From Rouxiella sp. S1S-2 (GTDB lineage Bacteria > Pseudomonadota > Gammaproteobacteria > Enterobacterales > Enterobacteriaceae), in the NCBI RefSeq assembly GCF_009208105.1, contig NZ_WFKL01000001.1:3224001-3288000 (forward strand): DNA of 64,000 nucleotides, in the 5' to 3' direction. This document shows, piece after piece, positions 17,980 to 31,361 of this stretch. The notes beneath the pieces are model-generated. The model made no database searches, was not told the origin of the DNA, and saw only the letters and a program-made list of their open reading frames with translations. The position numbers were made by a program, and so were the translations under genes. Each line of letters opens with the position of its first letter. Position 1 is the stretch's first letter.

Positions 17980-20706
17980 ATGCTGATCCCTTCAAAACTG
18001 AGTTGCCCGGTTAGGCAGCAAAATAGTGTAGTTCGCGATCGCTTGCTGACCAAGCTTGCCACGGCACCGAACTACCGTTTGATGCTGGTGACCAGCCCGG
18101 CGGGATACGGCAAAACGACGTTAGTGGCCCACTGGGCGGCGGGCAAAAATTGTCTGGGCTGGTATTCACTGGATGAGGGCGACAATCAGCTTGAGCGGTT
18201 TGCCAGTTATTTGATTGCCGCCGTGCAGCAGGCGTGCGGCGGCCACTGTGTAAAAAGTGAAGCGCTGAGCCAGAAGCATCAATATGCCAGTCTCTCCACT
18301 TTGTTTGCGCAACTGTTCGTGGAGCTTTCTGACTGGCACGGCCCGCTGCTGCTGGTTATTGATGACTACCATCTAATAACGAATGATGCGATTCATGAAG
18401 GAATGCGCTTCTTTCTGCGTCATCAGCCCGAAAATGTTCTCTTGGTGCTGTGCTCTCGCACTCTGCCGCAGTTGGGTATTGCCAATATGCGCGTGCGCGA
18501 GCAACTGCTCGAGCTTAACGCCACCCACCTGGCTTTTAACCACCATGAAACACAGCAGTTTTTTGACTGTCGCCTAAAAGACCCTATTGACCACGCCGAC
18601 AGCAATCGGCTGTGCGATGAAGTCGCGGGCTGGGCCACGGCGCTGCAGCTGATCGCCCTTTCGGCGCGGCAGTCTACTCACTCTTCACAGCAGTCAACCC
18701 AGCAGTCGGCACGAAAACTTGCCGGGCTGAATGCCAGCCATCTATCCGAATATTTGGTGGATGAGGTGCTTGACCGCGTTGATGGATCCACCCGCGATTT
18801 TTTGCTCCGCTGCTCCTTACTGCATTCGATGAATGATGCCCTGATAGTTAAGCTGACCGGTGGCGACAACGGCCAGCAGCGCCTCGAGGAGCTTGAGCGC
18901 CAGGGTCTGTTTATTCACCGCATGGATGACAACGGCGAATGGTTCAATTTTCATCCGCTGTTCAGCTCCTTTCTGCGCCAGCGTTGCCAGTGGGAGTTGG
19001 CCAGCGAATTGCCTAAAATTCACCGTGCGGCGGCGGAGGGCTGGCTGACACAGGGTTTTCCCGCCGAGGCGATTCATCATGCGCTGGGCGCTGACGACTT
19101 GGACCTGCTGCGCGATATTTTGCTGCAGCACGCCTGGGCGCTGTTCAATCAAAGTGAGCTGCCCTTGCTCGAACAGTGTTTAAATGCCTTGCCGTACGAT
19201 CGGCTGATTCAAAACCCTAAACTGGTGCTGTTGCAGGCCTGGCTGGCACAGAGCCAGCATCGCTATGCCGAGGTTGAGGCGCTGCTGGTAAGGGCAGAGA
19301 GCGAGATGATGCAGCGCAATATCGTGATGGAACAGGACCTGACCGCAGAGTTTGACGCCCTGCGCGCCCAGGTTGCCATCAACGACGGCCGACAGGATGA
19401 GGCAGAAAAATTGGCCACTGAGGCACTGCGCTTTCTGCCGTATGAGAGTTATTACAGCCGCATTGTCGCGACGTCGGTCACCGGAGAAATCCAGCACTGT
19501 AAAGGTGATTTAAGCCGCGCCCTGCCGCTGATGCAGCAAACAGAACAGATCGCGCGTCGTCATGAGTCTTACCACTATGCGCTGTGGGCGCTGCTGCAGC
19601 AAAGCGAAATTCTGATTGCTCAGGGCTTTTTGCAGGCCGCCTATGAAACGCAGGATCGCGCCTTTGAACTGGTCAGCGAACAGCACCTTGAACAGTTGCC
19701 GATGCACGAATTTTTGCTGCGCCTGCGCTCGCAGCTGCTCTGGTCGTGGGCAAGACTCGACGATGCCGAAGATGCCGCCCGCCGAGGTCTGGAAGTATTA
19801 AACAACTTTCAGCAACCGCAGCAGCTGCAGTGTCTGGCGATGCTGGCGAAATGTTCACTGGCGCGTGGCCAACTCGATAACGCGCACCACTATCTTACTC
19901 GCTGTGAAAACTTGTTGAAAACCGGGCAGTATCACATCGACTGGTTAACCAATACTGACAAGCCGCGGGTGATTTACTGGCAGATGACCGCCGATAAAGT
20001 GGCCGCCCGCCAGTGGCTTCAGCTAGCACGTAAACCCGACATGGCCGATAACCACTTCCAGCAGGGCCAGTGGCGCAATATTGCCCGCGTGCAGATTTTA
20101 CTTGAACAGTTTGAGCAAGCTGAAGTGGTGCTCGACGAGCTTAATGAAAATGCACGACAGCTGCGTCTCACCAGCGACCTGAACCGGAATTTGCTGCTCA
20201 GCAATCTGCTTTATTGGCACACTGGCAGGAAAAGTGAGGCACAGCGTGTGCTGATTGAGGCGCTTGGGCTGGCGAATCGCACCGGATTTATCAGTCACTT
20301 TGTGATTGAAGGCGAAATTATGGCCCAGCAGTTGCGCCACCTGCTACAGCTAAATCTGCTGCCGGTGCTTGAACAGCGCCGTGCTCAGCTGATTTTGCGT
20401 GAAATCAATCAGCATCATCGCCATAAGTTTGCCAACTTTGACGAAAAATTCGTCAGTAAATTACTGACCCATCCGCAGGTGCCGGAGCTTATCCGCACCA
20501 GCCCGCTCACTCAGCGCGAATGGCAGGTGCTGGGACTGATTTATTCGGGCTACAGCAATGACCAAATTGCCGCCGAACTGGTGGTTGCAGCGACCACCAT
20601 CAAAACCCACATCCGCAATCTTTATCAGAAACTGGGCGTGGTGCATCGTCAGCAAGCCATTCAACAGGCGCAGCATTTGCTGCAGGTGATGGGTTACTGC
20701 GCCTAG
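17980..20706 (+). CDS. malT: MalT, ATP- and maltotriose-dependent activator of the maltose regulon
   Basis: A STAND-class ATPase regulator that multimerises on maltotriose and ATP and activates mal promoters. The 908-aa protein has Walker [10 protein letters not shown] at residues 39-47, a Walker B region [10 protein letters not shown] near 125, a winged-helix and helical-repeat sensor in the middle, and a C-terminal LuxR-type helix-turn-helix ([20 protein letters not shown], with [16 protein letters not shown]). Divergent from malPQ; a terminator follows. It has a CRP-like site upstream, consistent with catabolite control. Confidence 0.96.
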   Translation: MLIPSKLSCPVRQQNSVVRDRLLTKLATAPNYRLMLVTSPAGYGKTTLVAHWAAGKNCLGWYSLDEGDNQLERFASYLIAAVQQACGGHCVKSEALSQKHQYASLSTLFAQLFVELSDWHGPLLLVIDDYHLITNDAIHEGMRFFLRHQPENVLLVLCSRTLPQLGIANMRVREQLLELNATHLAFNHHETQQFFDCRLKDPIDHADSNRLCDEVAGWATALQLIALSARQSTHSSQQSTQQSARKLAGLNASHLSEYLVDEVLDRVDGSTRDFLLRCSLLHSMNDALIVKLTGGDNGQQRLEELERQGLFIHRMDDNGEWFNFHPLFSSFLRQRCQWELASELPKIHRAAAEGWLTQGFPAEAIHHALGADDLDLLRDILLQHAWALFNQSELPLLEQCLNALPYDRLIQNPKLVLLQAWLAQSQHRYAEVEALLVRAESEMMQRNIVMEQDLTAEFDALRAQVAINDGRQDEAEKLATEALRFLPYESYYSRIVATSVTGEIQHCKGDLSRALPLMQQTEQIARRHESYHYALWALLQQSEILIAQGFLQAAYETQDRAFELVSEQHLEQLPMHEFLLRLRSQLLWSWARLDDAEDAARRGLEVLNNFQQPQQLQCLAMLAKCSLARGQLDNAHHYLTRCENLLKTGQYHIDWLTNTDKPRVIYWQMTADKVAARQWLQLARKPDMADNHFQQGQWRNIARVQILLEQFEQAEVVLDELNENARQLRLTSDLNRNLLLSNLLYWHTGRKSEAQRVLIEALGLANRTGFISHFVIEGEIMAQQLRHLLQLNLLPVLEQRRAQLILREINQHHRHKFANFDEKFVSKLLTHPQVPELIRTSPLTQREWQVLGLIYSGYSNDQIAAELVVAATTIKTHIRNLYQKLGVVHRQQAIQQAQHLLQVMGYCA

Positions 20707-20740
20707 TCCCTTCCGACCTTAATAGATGAAATTACGGATA

Positions 20741-20774
20741 AAAAAAAGCACCGACTGTTGTTCGGTGCGTTTTT
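20741..20774. terminator. Terminator between malT and malM
   Basis: GCACCGA (20748-20754) pairs with TCGGTGC (20762-20768), flanked by an A run before and a T run after. It can serve both convergent operons. Confidence 0.85.
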
Positions 20775-20800
20775 ACTGTCCCTGTTGCCAGCGAATATTC

Positions 20801-21697
20801 TTAGTGTTTCACACTGTCGATAAAGGTCTGACGTGCCGTTTTTGATCCCAGTCTTTCCGCCTCATCCAGCAGTTTCAGCGCCTTGTCGATGTTACCGCCC
20901 TTCACTGCTTTTCTTATTGAGTCGTTGAAATAACGCTCTGAATCACTGAGCAACGGCTCTGCATTTTTAATCGGTGCAGGAGCCGGAGCCGCAGGCTGGG
21001 TATTGCCCACCACGACCGGTGCAGCAGCTGCCGGTGCCGAAGAAGGGAACAGTTGACCAATCATCACGTTACCGGTTTTTTGTTCGGCGCTAATTTTAAT
21101 ACTCAGCGTGCCGGTCGGCGTGTGGCGAGCAATCGGGTCTGGAATATCCGGCAGCGCGTTGCCTACGCCAGCCGCGTAGGCCTTAGCCGGGTTCACCATT
21201 TGGGTGGTGGCGGCCAAATCCTGCTCGGTGGTATACACCAGTAAATATATTTGCTTCTGTCCCAGCGCAGGCGTCAGCTTCAACGTGCCTTCGAGGCGAT
21301 CGCTTGAAACAATACCCGGCTTCATATAGGGGAAATAGCTTGAAGGATAAAATGCCGCCGGATGCATCTGCTCGTCCAGCACTAACACGTTTGGCGCATA
21401 CACCGTTTTTCCGGTGGCGATGCTGGTTAGCGTGATTTCCAGTGAACCTCTGTCAGCAGGCACGGCAAATGCTGCCACGGCCCCCTGAATATCGCCCTGA
21501 TTAATTTTAGCGCTCCCCTCGCCCAGCGTGACGTCCTGTGTGACCGGCGGAACCAGCGGCGTCCATGAAAGATTATGTAAAGTTTGACTCGAAATAACCG
21601 GCGTAGTGTTCTCAACGCCGTTAGCGGCAAACACCCCCGCGGGTGCTGCCGCCAGCAGGCTCAGCGACAAACAGAGTGACAGCAGACTTTTTCTCAT
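20801..21697 (-). CDS. malM: Periplasmic maltose operon protein MalM
   Basis: The periplasmic product of the last gene of malK-lamB-malM; its biochemical role is still unclear. 298 aa, with a clear signal peptide (MRKSLLSLCLSLSLLAAAPAGVFA). The Ala/Pro-rich linker near residues 225-245 and the helical C-terminus are usual for the family. The start at 21697 was preferred because upstream in-frame codons precede the signal peptide. A GAGCAGG/CCTGCTC hairpin at 21730-21755 lies between lamB and malM and may lower malM expression. Confidence 0.9.
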   Translation of the reverse strand: MRKSLLSLCLSLSLLAAAPAGVFAANGVENTTPVISSQTLHNLSWTPLVPPVTQDVTLGEGSAKINQGDIQGAVAAFAVPADRGSLEITLTSIATGKTVYAPNVLVLDEQMHPAAFYPSSYFPYMKPGIVSSDRLEGTLKLTPALGQKQIYLLVYTTEQDLAATTQMVNPAKAYAAGVGNALPDIPDPIARHTPTGTLSIKISAEQKTGNVMIGQLFPSSAPAAAAPVVVGNTQPAAPAPAPIKNAEPLLSDSERYFNDSIRKAVKGGNIDKALKLLDEAERLGSKTARQTFIDSVKH

Positions 21698-21790
21698 TAT
21701 TGTTTCCTTAATAAACACGATGAAGCGTGGAGCAGGCCCTGACTGCAACCTGCTCGGCCCTTCTTAAATCTCAACGGATGACAGAAATTT

Positions 21791-24225
<2,435 letters not shown>

Positions 24226-24323
24226 CCTGAACTCCTGTACTTGCTGCCAGCGAGGAAACTGAATGCAATGAAGAGTGAAGGAACCGCAGCTAAGCGTAAT
24301 CATCCGTAACAAAGTTTTTCATG

Positions 24324-24502
24324 GGGGAGGAGAAAGGAGGATGGGGTGTTAAGCCAAAGGGCTGAAAGTTCAAACCAAAAATCAGATTCGTGATCTGCCT
24401 GGCAAAAAATGAAGCCTAATCCCGCGTGTTTGACCACATATAGCCTAACGCTGGGAGCTACATCACACTCTGAGCCGTGGGGGCGTAGAGAGGGGGATGA
24501 TG
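24324..24502. promoter_or_regulatory. malK/malE divergent control region: MalT boxes and CRP-like site
   Basis: The 372-base gap between malK and malE holds MalT-box-like GGGGAGGAGA (24324-24333), GGAGGATGGG (24336-24345) and GGGGATGATG (24493-24502). TGGGA-N6-TCACA at 24452-24467 is a one-mismatch CRP half-site pair. Boxes near both promoters with CRP between match the known nucleoprotein layout of E. coli malK-malE. Confidence 0.65.
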
Positions 24503-24597
24503 AAGCGGCGGCGGGTTGAATCCACACTGGCGGCGTACCCTGGCTTTCCCGTCTAAGACGAAAACCGACGCCTCACCGCATATAAAAGGATTGGATT

Positions 24598-25827
24598 ATG
24601 ACGCTCAGCATTAACACTTCTCGAAACAACGTACCTCGGCTTAAAACCATGCTCAGGCACACGCTGGCTCTGTCGGCACTGGCCACGCTGGTGCTGTCAT
24701 CCCCCGCATTTGCCAAAATAGAAGAAGGCAAACTGGTTATCTGGATTAACGGTGACAAGGGCTACAACGGCCTGGCGGAAGTCGGCAAGAAATTCGAGAA
24801 AGACACCGGAATTAAAGTCACGGTTGAACACCCGGACAAACTTGAAGAGAAGTATCCACAGGTGGCTGCCACCGGCGACGGTCCGGACATTATTTTCTGG
24901 GCGCACGACCGTTTTGGTGGCTACGCGCAGTCCGGCCTGCTGGCAGAGATCACCCCGGACCAGGCCTTTAAGGACAAGCTGTTCCCGTTCACCTGGGACG
25001 CCGCCACCTACAACGGCAAGCTGATTGGCTATCCGGTTGCAGTGGAAGCGCTGTCGCTGATTTACAACAAAGACATTATCAAGGAAGCACCTAAAACCTG
25101 GGAAGAGATCCCGGCCCTCGACAAGCAACTGCGCGCCAAAGGCAAAAGCGCCATTATGTGGAACCTGCAGGAGCCGTACTTCACCTGGCCAATCATTGCC
25201 GCCGACGGCGGTTACGCCTTCAAATATGAAGACGGCAAATACAATATTAAAGATACCGGCGTAGACAACGCGGGTTCTCAGGCAGGCCTGCAGTTCATCA
25301 TCGACCTGGTTAAAAACAAACATATCAATGCCGATACCGATTATTCCATTGCCGAAGCTGCCTTTAATAAAGGCCAAACGGCAATGACCATCGACGGCCC
25401 GTGGGCATGGTCGAACCTCGACAAAAGCAAAATCAACTATGGCGTAACCCTGCTGCCGACCTTTAAAGGCAAACCGTCTAAACCCTTTGTTGGCGTGCTC
25501 ACCGCCGGAATTAACGCCGCCAGCCCGAATAAAGAGCTGGCTAAAGAGTTTCTGGAAAATTATCTGATTACCGATGAAGGGCTGGCAGTGGTGAACAAAG
25601 ACAAACCACTGGGCGCGGTAGCGCTGAAGTCTTATCAGCAACAGCTAGAAAAAGACCCACGCATTGCAGCCACGATGGCCAACTCGAAAAACGGCGAAAT
25701 TATGCCGAATGTCCCGCAAATGAGCGCCTTCTGGTACGCCGAACGCAGCGCCATTATCAATGCGGTTAACGGCCGTCAAACGGTTCAGCAGGCGTTGAAA
25801 GACGTCGAGACTCGCATCACCAAGTAA
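24598..25827 (+). CDS. malE: Periplasmic maltose/maltodextrin-binding protein MalE
   Basis: The binding protein of the maltose importer. The mature part [20 protein letters not shown] onward is almost the same as in E. coli, including the [15 protein letters not shown] region. The precursor is 409 aa because the signal peptide is long: the ATG at 24598 has AAGGA nine bases upstream, while the ATG at 24649, which would give a normal 20-residue leader, has no ribosome site. Cleavage is expected after SPAFA. First gene of malEFG. Confidence 0.96.
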   Translation: MTLSINTSRNNVPRLKTMLRHTLALSALATLVLSSPAFAKIEEGKLVIWINGDKGYNGLAEVGKKFEKDTGIKVTVEHPDKLEEKYPQVAATGDGPDIIFWAHDRFGGYAQSGLLAEITPDQAFKDKLFPFTWDAATYNGKLIGYPVAVEALSLIYNKDIIKEAPKTWEEIPALDKQLRAKGKSAIMWNLQEPYFTWPIIAADGGYAFKYEDGKYNIKDTGVDNAGSQAGLQFIIDLVKNKHINADTDYSIAEAAFNKGQTAMTIDGPWAWSNLDKSKINYGVTLLPTFKGKPSKPFVGVLTAGINAASPNKELAKEFLENYLITDEGLAVVNKDKPLGAVALKSYQQQLEKDPRIAATMANSKNGEIMPNVPQMSAFWYAERSAIINAVNGRQTVQQALKDVETRITK

Positions 25828-25924
25828 CGGCGCGTGATGCACCGCTTTTAAAGTGAGAGAACGTTACGTTAATAGCGGGGCCAGGCCGGTACGTCTGCGC
25901 CCCGTGACTCAAAGGATTGCCCTT

Positions 25925-27502
25925 ATGCCAGTAGCCCAAATCGGTCTGACCGCACGTAAAAAACGGCCGTTTAGTCACGCATTTAAATGGCCACTCATCG
26001 GCCTGCTTGCCTGCTTAACCGGTTACTTGATCGTTCGAATGTATGTGCAGGGTGAATACTTATTTGCCATGTTGACCCTCATTCTCTCAAGCCTGGGATT
26101 GTATATTTATGGCAACCGTCGCGCGTATTCGTGGCGCTATATTTATCCTGGTCTCGCGGGAATGTCGTTGTTTGTGCTGTTTCCGCTGGTGTGTACTATT
26201 GCCATCGCTTTCACCAACTACAGCAGTCTTAACCAGTTAACCTTTGAACGCGCTCAGTCGGTGCTGATGGGGCGCGAGTTTCAGGGTGGCAGCGCGTTAA
26301 ACTTTTCGCTAATCGCTGCCGGAGACCAGTGGCAGTTAGTCCTTAATGCCCCTGACGGCAGCAATGTGCTGGTGTCGCCGCCATTTGCTTTTGATGCATC
26401 CGCGCCAAAAACGCTGGATCTCGTGGCGCAAAGCCAACCCGCCGGTGAAAAGGCCGCGCTAAGGGTGATTACGCAAAATCGTCTGGTGCTAGGTCAGCTA
26501 TCGGCCAAATTACCCGACGGCGAAATTCTGCGTATGAGCTCACTGCGACAATTTTCCGGAACACAGCCGCTTTATAAGCTGGCAGAAGACGGCAAACAGC
26601 TGACCAACGTGCAAACCGGCGCCATTTATCGCCCCAATATGGAGAGTGGTTTTTACCAGGCGGTTAAGCTCGACGCAGACGGAAAATCGCAGTGGCAGGC
26701 CGAAAAACTCAGCCCCGGCTTTACTGTCGGTATTGGCTGGAATAATTTTCTGCGCGTATTACATGACGACGGCATAAAGAAACCCTTCCTGTCTATTTTC
26801 GTCTGGACGGTTATTTTTGCCCTGCTCACCGTGGTGCTGACCGTTGCAGTAGGCATGATTTTAGCCTGCGTGGTGCAGTGGGAGGCGCTGAAAGGCAAAG
26901 CGATTTATCGCATTCTGCTGATTTTACCCTATGCGGTGCCGGCGTTTATTTCGATTCTGATCTTCAAGGGATTATTCAACCAGAGCTTTGGTGAAATCAA
27001 CCTGATGCTCAATGCGCTGTTTGGCATTAAACCGGCGTGGTTTAGCGATCCGCTTACCGCCAAAAGTATGATTATACTCGTCAATACTTGGCTCGGTTAT
27101 CCTTACATGATGATCTTGTGCATGGGGCTGCTGAAAGCCATTCCCGACGACTTGTACGAGGCCTCAGCGATGGACGGCGCGACGCCGATGCAGAATTTCT
27201 TCCGTATCACGCTGCCGCTGCTGGTAAAACCGCTGACGCCGCTGATGATTGCCAGCTTCGCCTTTAACTTTAATAATTTCGTGCTGATCCAGCTGTTGAC
27301 CAACGGCGGCCCGGACATGATAGGCACCACTACGCCGGCGGGTCACACCGATTTGCTGGTCAGCTACACCTATCGCATTGCTTTTGAGGGCAGCGGTGGC
27401 CAAGACTTCGGGCTGGCGGCGGCGATTGCGACGCTGATATTCCTGCTGGTTGGCGTGCTGGCTGTCGTGAACCTCAAAGCTTCACGACTGAAACTGGACT
27501 AA
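25925..27502 (+). CDS. malF: Maltose transporter permease MalF
   Basis: One of the two membrane subunits of the maltose importer. 525 aa with about eight helices and the large periplasmic P2 loop (roughly residues 95-290). The coupling-helix motif EASAMDGATPMQNFFRITLP is present. The start at 25925 follows AAGGAT; 24 codons upstream in frame are unlikely to be translated. Lies 97 bases after malE and 12 bases before malG. Confidence 0.95.
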   Translation: MPVAQIGLTARKKRPFSHAFKWPLIGLLACLTGYLIVRMYVQGEYLFAMLTLILSSLGLYIYGNRRAYSWRYIYPGLAGMSLFVLFPLVCTIAIAFTNYSSLNQLTFERAQSVLMGREFQGGSALNFSLIAAGDQWQLVLNAPDGSNVLVSPPFAFDASAPKTLDLVAQSQPAGEKAALRVITQNRLVLGQLSAKLPDGEILRMSSLRQFSGTQPLYKLAEDGKQLTNVQTGAIYRPNMESGFYQAVKLDADGKSQWQAEKLSPGFTVGIGWNNFLRVLHDDGIKKPFLSIFVWTVIFALLTVVLTVAVGMILACVVQWEALKGKAIYRILLILPYAVPAFISILIFKGLFNQSFGEINLMLNALFGIKPAWFSDPLTAKSMIILVNTWLGYPYMMILCMGLLKAIPDDLYEASAMDGATPMQNFFRITLPLLVKPLTPLMIASFAFNFNNFVLIQLLTNGGPDMIGTTTPAGHTDLLVSYTYRIAFEGSGGQDFGLAAAIATLIFLLVGVLAVVNLKASRLKLD

Positions 27503-27514
27503 GGAGAGACGACA

Positions 27515-28405
27515 ATGCCGATGGTTAAACCGAAGTCGCAAAAAGTCAGGCTGCTGGTCACGCACCTGCTGCTACTGAGTTTTATCGCGCTGATTTTGTT
27601 CCCGTTACTGATGGTATTCGCGATTTCGCTGCGTCCCGGCAACTTTGCCACCGGCAGCCTGATTCCGGACCAGGTGTCGTGGGACCATTGGAAACTGGCG
27701 CTGGGGATGTCGGTCACTAACAGCGACGGCAGCATTACGCCACCGCCCTTTCCGGTGATGCTGTGGCTGTGGAACTCAATCAAAATTGCCGGAATTACTG
27801 CGGTGGGTATCGTGGCGCTTTCAACCACCTGTGCCTATGCGTTTGCCCGCATGAAGTTTCGCGGCAAAAGCTCACTGTTAAAGGGGATGTTAATTTTCCA
27901 GATGTTTCCGGCGGTGCTGTCTCTGGTGGCGCTCTATGCACTGTTTGACCGGCTAGGCATCTATGTGCCGTTTCTTGGGCTTAATACCCACGGCGGGGTG
28001 ATTTTCGCTTATATGGGGGGTATTGCGCTGCACGTATGGACCATCAAGGGCTATTTTGAAACCATTGACGGCTCACTGGAAGAGGCCGCGGCGCTTGACG
28101 GCGCAACACCTTGGCAGGCATTCCGTCTGGTGCTGCTGCCGCTGTCGGTGCCTATTTTGGCGGTCGTATTTATTCTGTCGTTTATTGCCGCCATCACTGA
28201 AGTGCCGGTGGCGTCTCTCCTGCTGCGTGACGTCAACAGTTACACGCTGGCGGTTGGCATGCAGCAATACCTCAACCCGCAGAACTATTTGTGGGGAGAT
28301 TTTGCCGCCGCTGCCATTCTCTCGGCTATTCCGATAACCGCCGTGTTCCTGATTGCGCAACGCTGGCTGGTCGGCGGACTGACAGCGGGAGGCGTTAAAG
28401 GTTAA
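27515..28405 (+). CDS. malG: Maltose transporter permease MalG
   Basis: Second membrane subunit of MalFGK2. 296 aa, the same length as in E. coli, with about six helices and the EAA coupling motif [21 protein letters not shown]. The C-terminus [10 protein letters not shown] is the conserved tail that reaches the MalK dimer. AAGGAG precedes the ATG. Last gene of malEFG; a terminator follows at 28443. Confidence 0.96.
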   Translation: MPMVKPKSQKVRLLVTHLLLLSFIALILFPLLMVFAISLRPGNFATGSLIPDQVSWDHWKLALGMSVTNSDGSITPPPFPVMLWLWNSIKIAGITAVGIVALSTTCAYAFARMKFRGKSSLLKGMLIFQMFPAVLSLVALYALFDRLGIYVPFLGLNTHGGVIFAYMGGIALHVWTIKGYFETIDGSLEEAAALDGATPWQAFRLVLLPLSVPILAVVFILSFIAAITEVPVASLLLRDVNSYTLAVGMQQYLNPQNYLWGDFAAAAILSAIPITAVFLIAQRWLVGGLTAGGVKG

Positions 28406-28442
28406 CACTGCCCTTGCTTGACTTGTTTACTTTCTGTGTCTT

Positions 28443-28470
28443 GGGCGACTTAGCTGTCGCCCTTTTTTTT
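28443..28470 (+). terminator. Terminator of malEFG
   Basis: GGGCGAC (28443-28449) and GTCGCCC (28456-28462) form a GC-rich stem followed by eight T. Confidence 0.92.
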
Positions 28471-28544
28471 AGCAGATTCTGCGTCTTGTAAAACAGTTTT
28501 CAAATGTTATCTTTGAGGAATGACTTTTGATTCAAGGAGATATT

Positions 28545-29009
28545 GTGATTTTATTAAAGGATATGAACGCTGAGGAATTTGCAAAATATCGCACAATTTT
28601 CATCAGTGAATATGCGCAAGATTTGCAAAATACACGCGTATACAGTGCCGAAAAAGCACGTAATCAAGCCAGTGAGACCCTCAATATGATGTTACCCCAG
28701 GGTGTCGAGAGCAACGACAATGCCGTTTGGTGCATTAGCCTTTGCGCTGAACCGCAGTCGACGGTCGGCTATCTGTGGGTAGGATTAATCAGGCAGGCTG
28801 CCTGGATTAATGATTTTTACATTCTCCCAGACTGGCGCAATCGCGGGTTGGGACGTGCTGCGCTGATGGAAATGAAAGTGCGCCTGAAAGTCATGGGCAT
28901 TAACGAAGTCGGCCTTCGCGTCGCACCCGAAAATCCGTCCGCCAAGGCCCTGTATGAAAAGTGTGGTTTTCATATTACGGGTATCAATATGTCTCAGAAT
29001 TTGGATTAA
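28545..29009 (+). CDS. GNAT-family N-acetyltransferase
   Basis: A 154-aa acetyl-CoA-dependent acetyltransferase of unknown substrate. The acetyl-CoA loop is in DFYILPDWRNRGLGRAALMEM, and ENPSAKALYEKCGFHITG is the usual C-terminal motif. The start is a GTG at 28545 because AAGGAG lies five bases before it; an upstream TTG (28527) has no such site. Stands alone after malEFG and converges on a second GNAT gene, to which it is not closely similar. Confidence 0.85.
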   Translation: MILLKDMNAEEFAKYRTIFISEYAQDLQNTRVYSAEKARNQASETLNMMLPQGVESNDNAVWCISLCAEPQSTVGYLWVGLIRQAAWINDFYILPDWRNRGLGRAALMEMKVRLKVMGINEVGLRVAPENPSAKALYEKCGFHITGINMSQNLD

Positions 29010-29043
29010 TTAAGCCTATCCCTTAAATAAATTATTTTTATCG

Positions 29044-29529
29044 TCACCCCGTGGCTAGCGCTTTCAATCCCGCGCCGTGGAGGCGAAAATGGTGCATGCC
29101 GCCCAGTATCTCGCCACCGAGTGACGTATAAAATCGCCTGGAGTTGTCATTACTTTTTTCCGACATCCAGTCGAGGGTGTTGCACTCACGCTCAAGCGCC
29201 AGCCGGCCAATGAATTGCATCAATTTTTTACCTGCGCCATTCCCACGATAACGTTCAGAGATAAACAGCTCTTTGATAAACATCTGTCCCGAGTATCTTG
29301 GTGACGGGTAAAGAACATTGATACAGGCAAAGCCAATCACCCGTTCACCCTGCTCTACACGGATAACCGTCACGCCTGAATCTTGGGCGAAAACTCTTGA
29401 GGCCAGATAGTGCTGCATCTTATGCAGTTCAACGACTCCCTTACCATAATAGTGCTCCTCCATTTCGGTGAAAATCGCCACCATCCGTTCATACTCATTT
29501 TTCTGGCAAATACCGACCGTAATATTCAT
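29044..29529 (-). CDS. GNAT-family N-acetyltransferase
   Basis: A 161-aa acetyltransferase. The acetyl-CoA motif is FISERYRGNGAGKKLMQFIG, followed by CNTLDWMSEKSNDNSRRFYTSLG. The EYERMVAIFTEMEEHYYG opening resembles aminoglycoside- or polyamine-type GNATs, but the substrate is not determinable. GGGAGG precedes the ATG. Its promoter region is shared with the divergent TetR gene. Confidence 0.82.
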   Translation of the reverse strand: MNITVGICQKNEYERMVAIFTEMEEHYYGKGVVELHKMQHYLASRVFAQDSGVTVIRVEQGERVIGFACINVLYPSPRYSGQMFIKELFISERYRGNGAGKKLMQFIGRLALERECNTLDWMSEKSNDNSRRFYTSLGGEILGGMHHFRLHGAGLKALATG

Positions 29530-29663
29530 TTTTTCCTCCCTGATAATTTCCTGAGTTTTAGCGCTAGTTTATGATTTTTTTAAGCTGACTCGGTGTTTGT
29601 TTTATCAACCTAACCTTTACCACAAATAATAAAAAGCGTCGTATAGCTTGACGCAGTTAAGCA

Positions 29664-29687
29664 AGTAGGTAGACTGGGCTACCTACT
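29664..29687. promoter_or_regulatory. 24-bp perfect palindrome upstream of the TetR-EamA operon
   Basis: AGTAGGTAG (29664-29672) and its exact complement CTACCTACT (29679-29687) flank ACTGGG. The site ends 25 bases before the TetR start codon, a normal place for an autorepressor operator. Confidence 0.7.
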
Positions 29688-29712
29688 ACTTATAAAACCT
29701 ACAGGTGACTCC

Positions 29713-30303
29713 GTGTCCAATGACAAAACTGAAGTGTCTGAAAGTGCCCGCGATCGACTGCTCGGTGCCGCAAGCGTGCTTTTTTACAATGATGGCATTG
29801 CCGGTACTGGCATTGATGCGGTGGTAAAAAGAGCCGGTGTCGCCAAGAAAAGCCTTTATAACAATTTTGCTTCCAAAGCTGAACTGGTAGAGACCTACCT
29901 AGAGATCCGTCACGACGAGTGGCTCTCACTTTACGCCGCCAGACTGGCTCAGGCGACAACATCACAGCAAAAAGTATTGGCCGTGTTTCAAGCCTATGAA
30001 GACCACGCCGAGCACGCTTACGAACGGGGATTCAGAGGCTGTGGTCTATTAAACGCCGCGGCAGAGTTACCCGCCGGCGCTCCGGGCAGGCTGGCGGTTC
30101 GTCGGCATAAAGAGCAGGTTGAATCTATCCTTGCCGAACATCTTACCCCGCTAACCGGAGAAGATACTGACAGGGCCAATACCTTAGCCAGACACTTTTC
30201 TTTTCTGCTTGAGGGGTCAATATCCCGCGCCGGTCTTGAAGGCAACGGCAACTGCGTGCGTCAGGCGTTCGCCATGGCAAGCATGATGATGGAGGCGCTA
30301 TGA
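29713..30303 (+). CDS. TetR-family transcriptional regulator
   Basis: A 196-aa TetR repressor with the N-terminal helix-turn-helix (AVVKRAGVAKKSLYNNFASKAELVETYL, about residues 38-65) and a ligand domain containing FRGCGLLNAAAELP, as in the YxaF/LmrA-like subgroup. The start is GTG with AGGTGA upstream. Its stop overlaps the EamA start by ATGA, so the exporter is made with its own repressor. A 24-bp palindrome in front is the likely operator. Confidence 0.88.
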   Translation: MSNDKTEVSESARDRLLGAASVLFYNDGIAGTGIDAVVKRAGVAKKSLYNNFASKAELVETYLEIRHDEWLSLYAARLAQATTSQQKVLAVFQAYEDHAEHAYERGFRGCGLLNAAAELPAGAPGRLAVRRHKEQVESILAEHLTPLTGEDTDRANTLARHFSFLLEGSISRAGLEGNGNCVRQAFAMASMMMEAL

Positions 30304-31220
30304 GTCTAGTGGTCGGCGGTCAACTTTCCGGAACGTTAGCGGTTCTTTTTGCCTCGGTTTTATGGGGCACCACCGGCACCGCGGCAACTTTTGCGCCACA
30401 GGTGAGTCCGGTGGCCATTGGCGCCCTCGCGATGGGCGTCGGCGGCCTGCTACAGGCGCTCATTGCGTTGAAAAGCCTTGTTCGTTTTCGCCACAGCCTG
30501 CGTCAACACTGGCGCTTGGTACTCACCGGCGGCCTGGCGGTGGGCATTTATCCTTTAGTGTTCTATGCCTCAATGCACCTCGCCGGCGTCACCGTCGGTA
30601 CGGTAATTTCGATCGGTTCGGCTCCCCTGCTGTCCGCACTTATCGAATATCTGTTTGAAGGCAAACGTCTGTCTGCTCGCTGGATGTTAGGTGCGTGTAT
30701 TGGAATTGCAGGCATGATTTTACTGTGCCTTGGAAAGGGCGCGGGCCATGATGAGTCGGCAATGTCAGGGGACGTTCTCACCGGCGTCATGCTCGGACTG
30801 CTGGCCGGGCTAACCTACGCGCTCTATTCGTGGGCGGCAAGACAGCTAATGCAACAGGGCGTGCCATCCAAAACGTCGATGGGTGCCACCTTCGGTCTCG
30901 GTGGTCTGCTGCTGATGCCGGTACTGTTTATCACTGGCGGCCCCCTGCTGGCCTCATGGAATAATGCCGCCGTCGGCACTTATATGGCACTGATCCCGAT
31001 GTTTGTGGGCTATGTTTGCTACGGCTTTGGGCTAGCGCGCATCCCGTCGAGCAGTGCCACTACACTTACCCTGCTCGAGCCGGTCGTCGCGGCGGTGTTG
31101 GCCGTGTGGGTCGTTGGCGAAAAAATATCACCGATTGGCTGGCTGGGAATGGGGATGGTCGGCGTTTGTCTGCTGCTGATAACCGTTCCGGCAAGGCGCT
31201 ATCAGCCTGCACTTTCCTGA
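30300..31220 (+). CDS. EamA/DMT-family exporter
   Basis: A 306-aa inner-membrane transporter with ten predicted helices in two EamA repeats. The first begins FASVLWGTTGTAATFAP, and the second ends with SSSATTLTLLEPVVAAVLAVWVVGE, the usual DMT closing motif. Translationally coupled to the TetR gene. Likely an exporter for a small metabolite or drug that also induces the TetR protein; the substrate is unknown. Confidence 0.87.
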   Translation: MSLVVGGQLSGTLAVLFASVLWGTTGTAATFAPQVSPVAIGALAMGVGGLLQALIALKSLVRFRHSLRQHWRLVLTGGLAVGIYPLVFYASMHLAGVTVGTVISIGSAPLLSALIEYLFEGKRLSARWMLGACIGIAGMILLCLGKGAGHDESAMSGDVLTGVMLGLLAGLTYALYSWAARQLMQQGVPSKTSMGATFGLGGLLLMPVLFITGGPLLASWNNAAVGTYMALIPMFVGYVCYGFGLARIPSSSATTLTLLEPVVAAVLAVWVVGEKISPIGWLGMGMVGVCLLLITVPARRYQPALS

Positions 31221-31361
31221 TTCTTCAACTTATTTAATTAGGTTGGCAAGATAACGTGCGTTTCCCGTCAATATTCACTTGGTATGACGAAACGCACTTA
31301 CGCCTCATCAATTTTATGCTTGATATGATATAAATCGTTTTTAACACTCTTCCTTAGCATC

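Noticed and set aside
24697..25641. A 314-codon open frame antisense to malE
   Set aside because: It lies wholly inside malE on the other strand, has no ribosome site or family motifs, and mirrors the codon pattern of a conserved gene.
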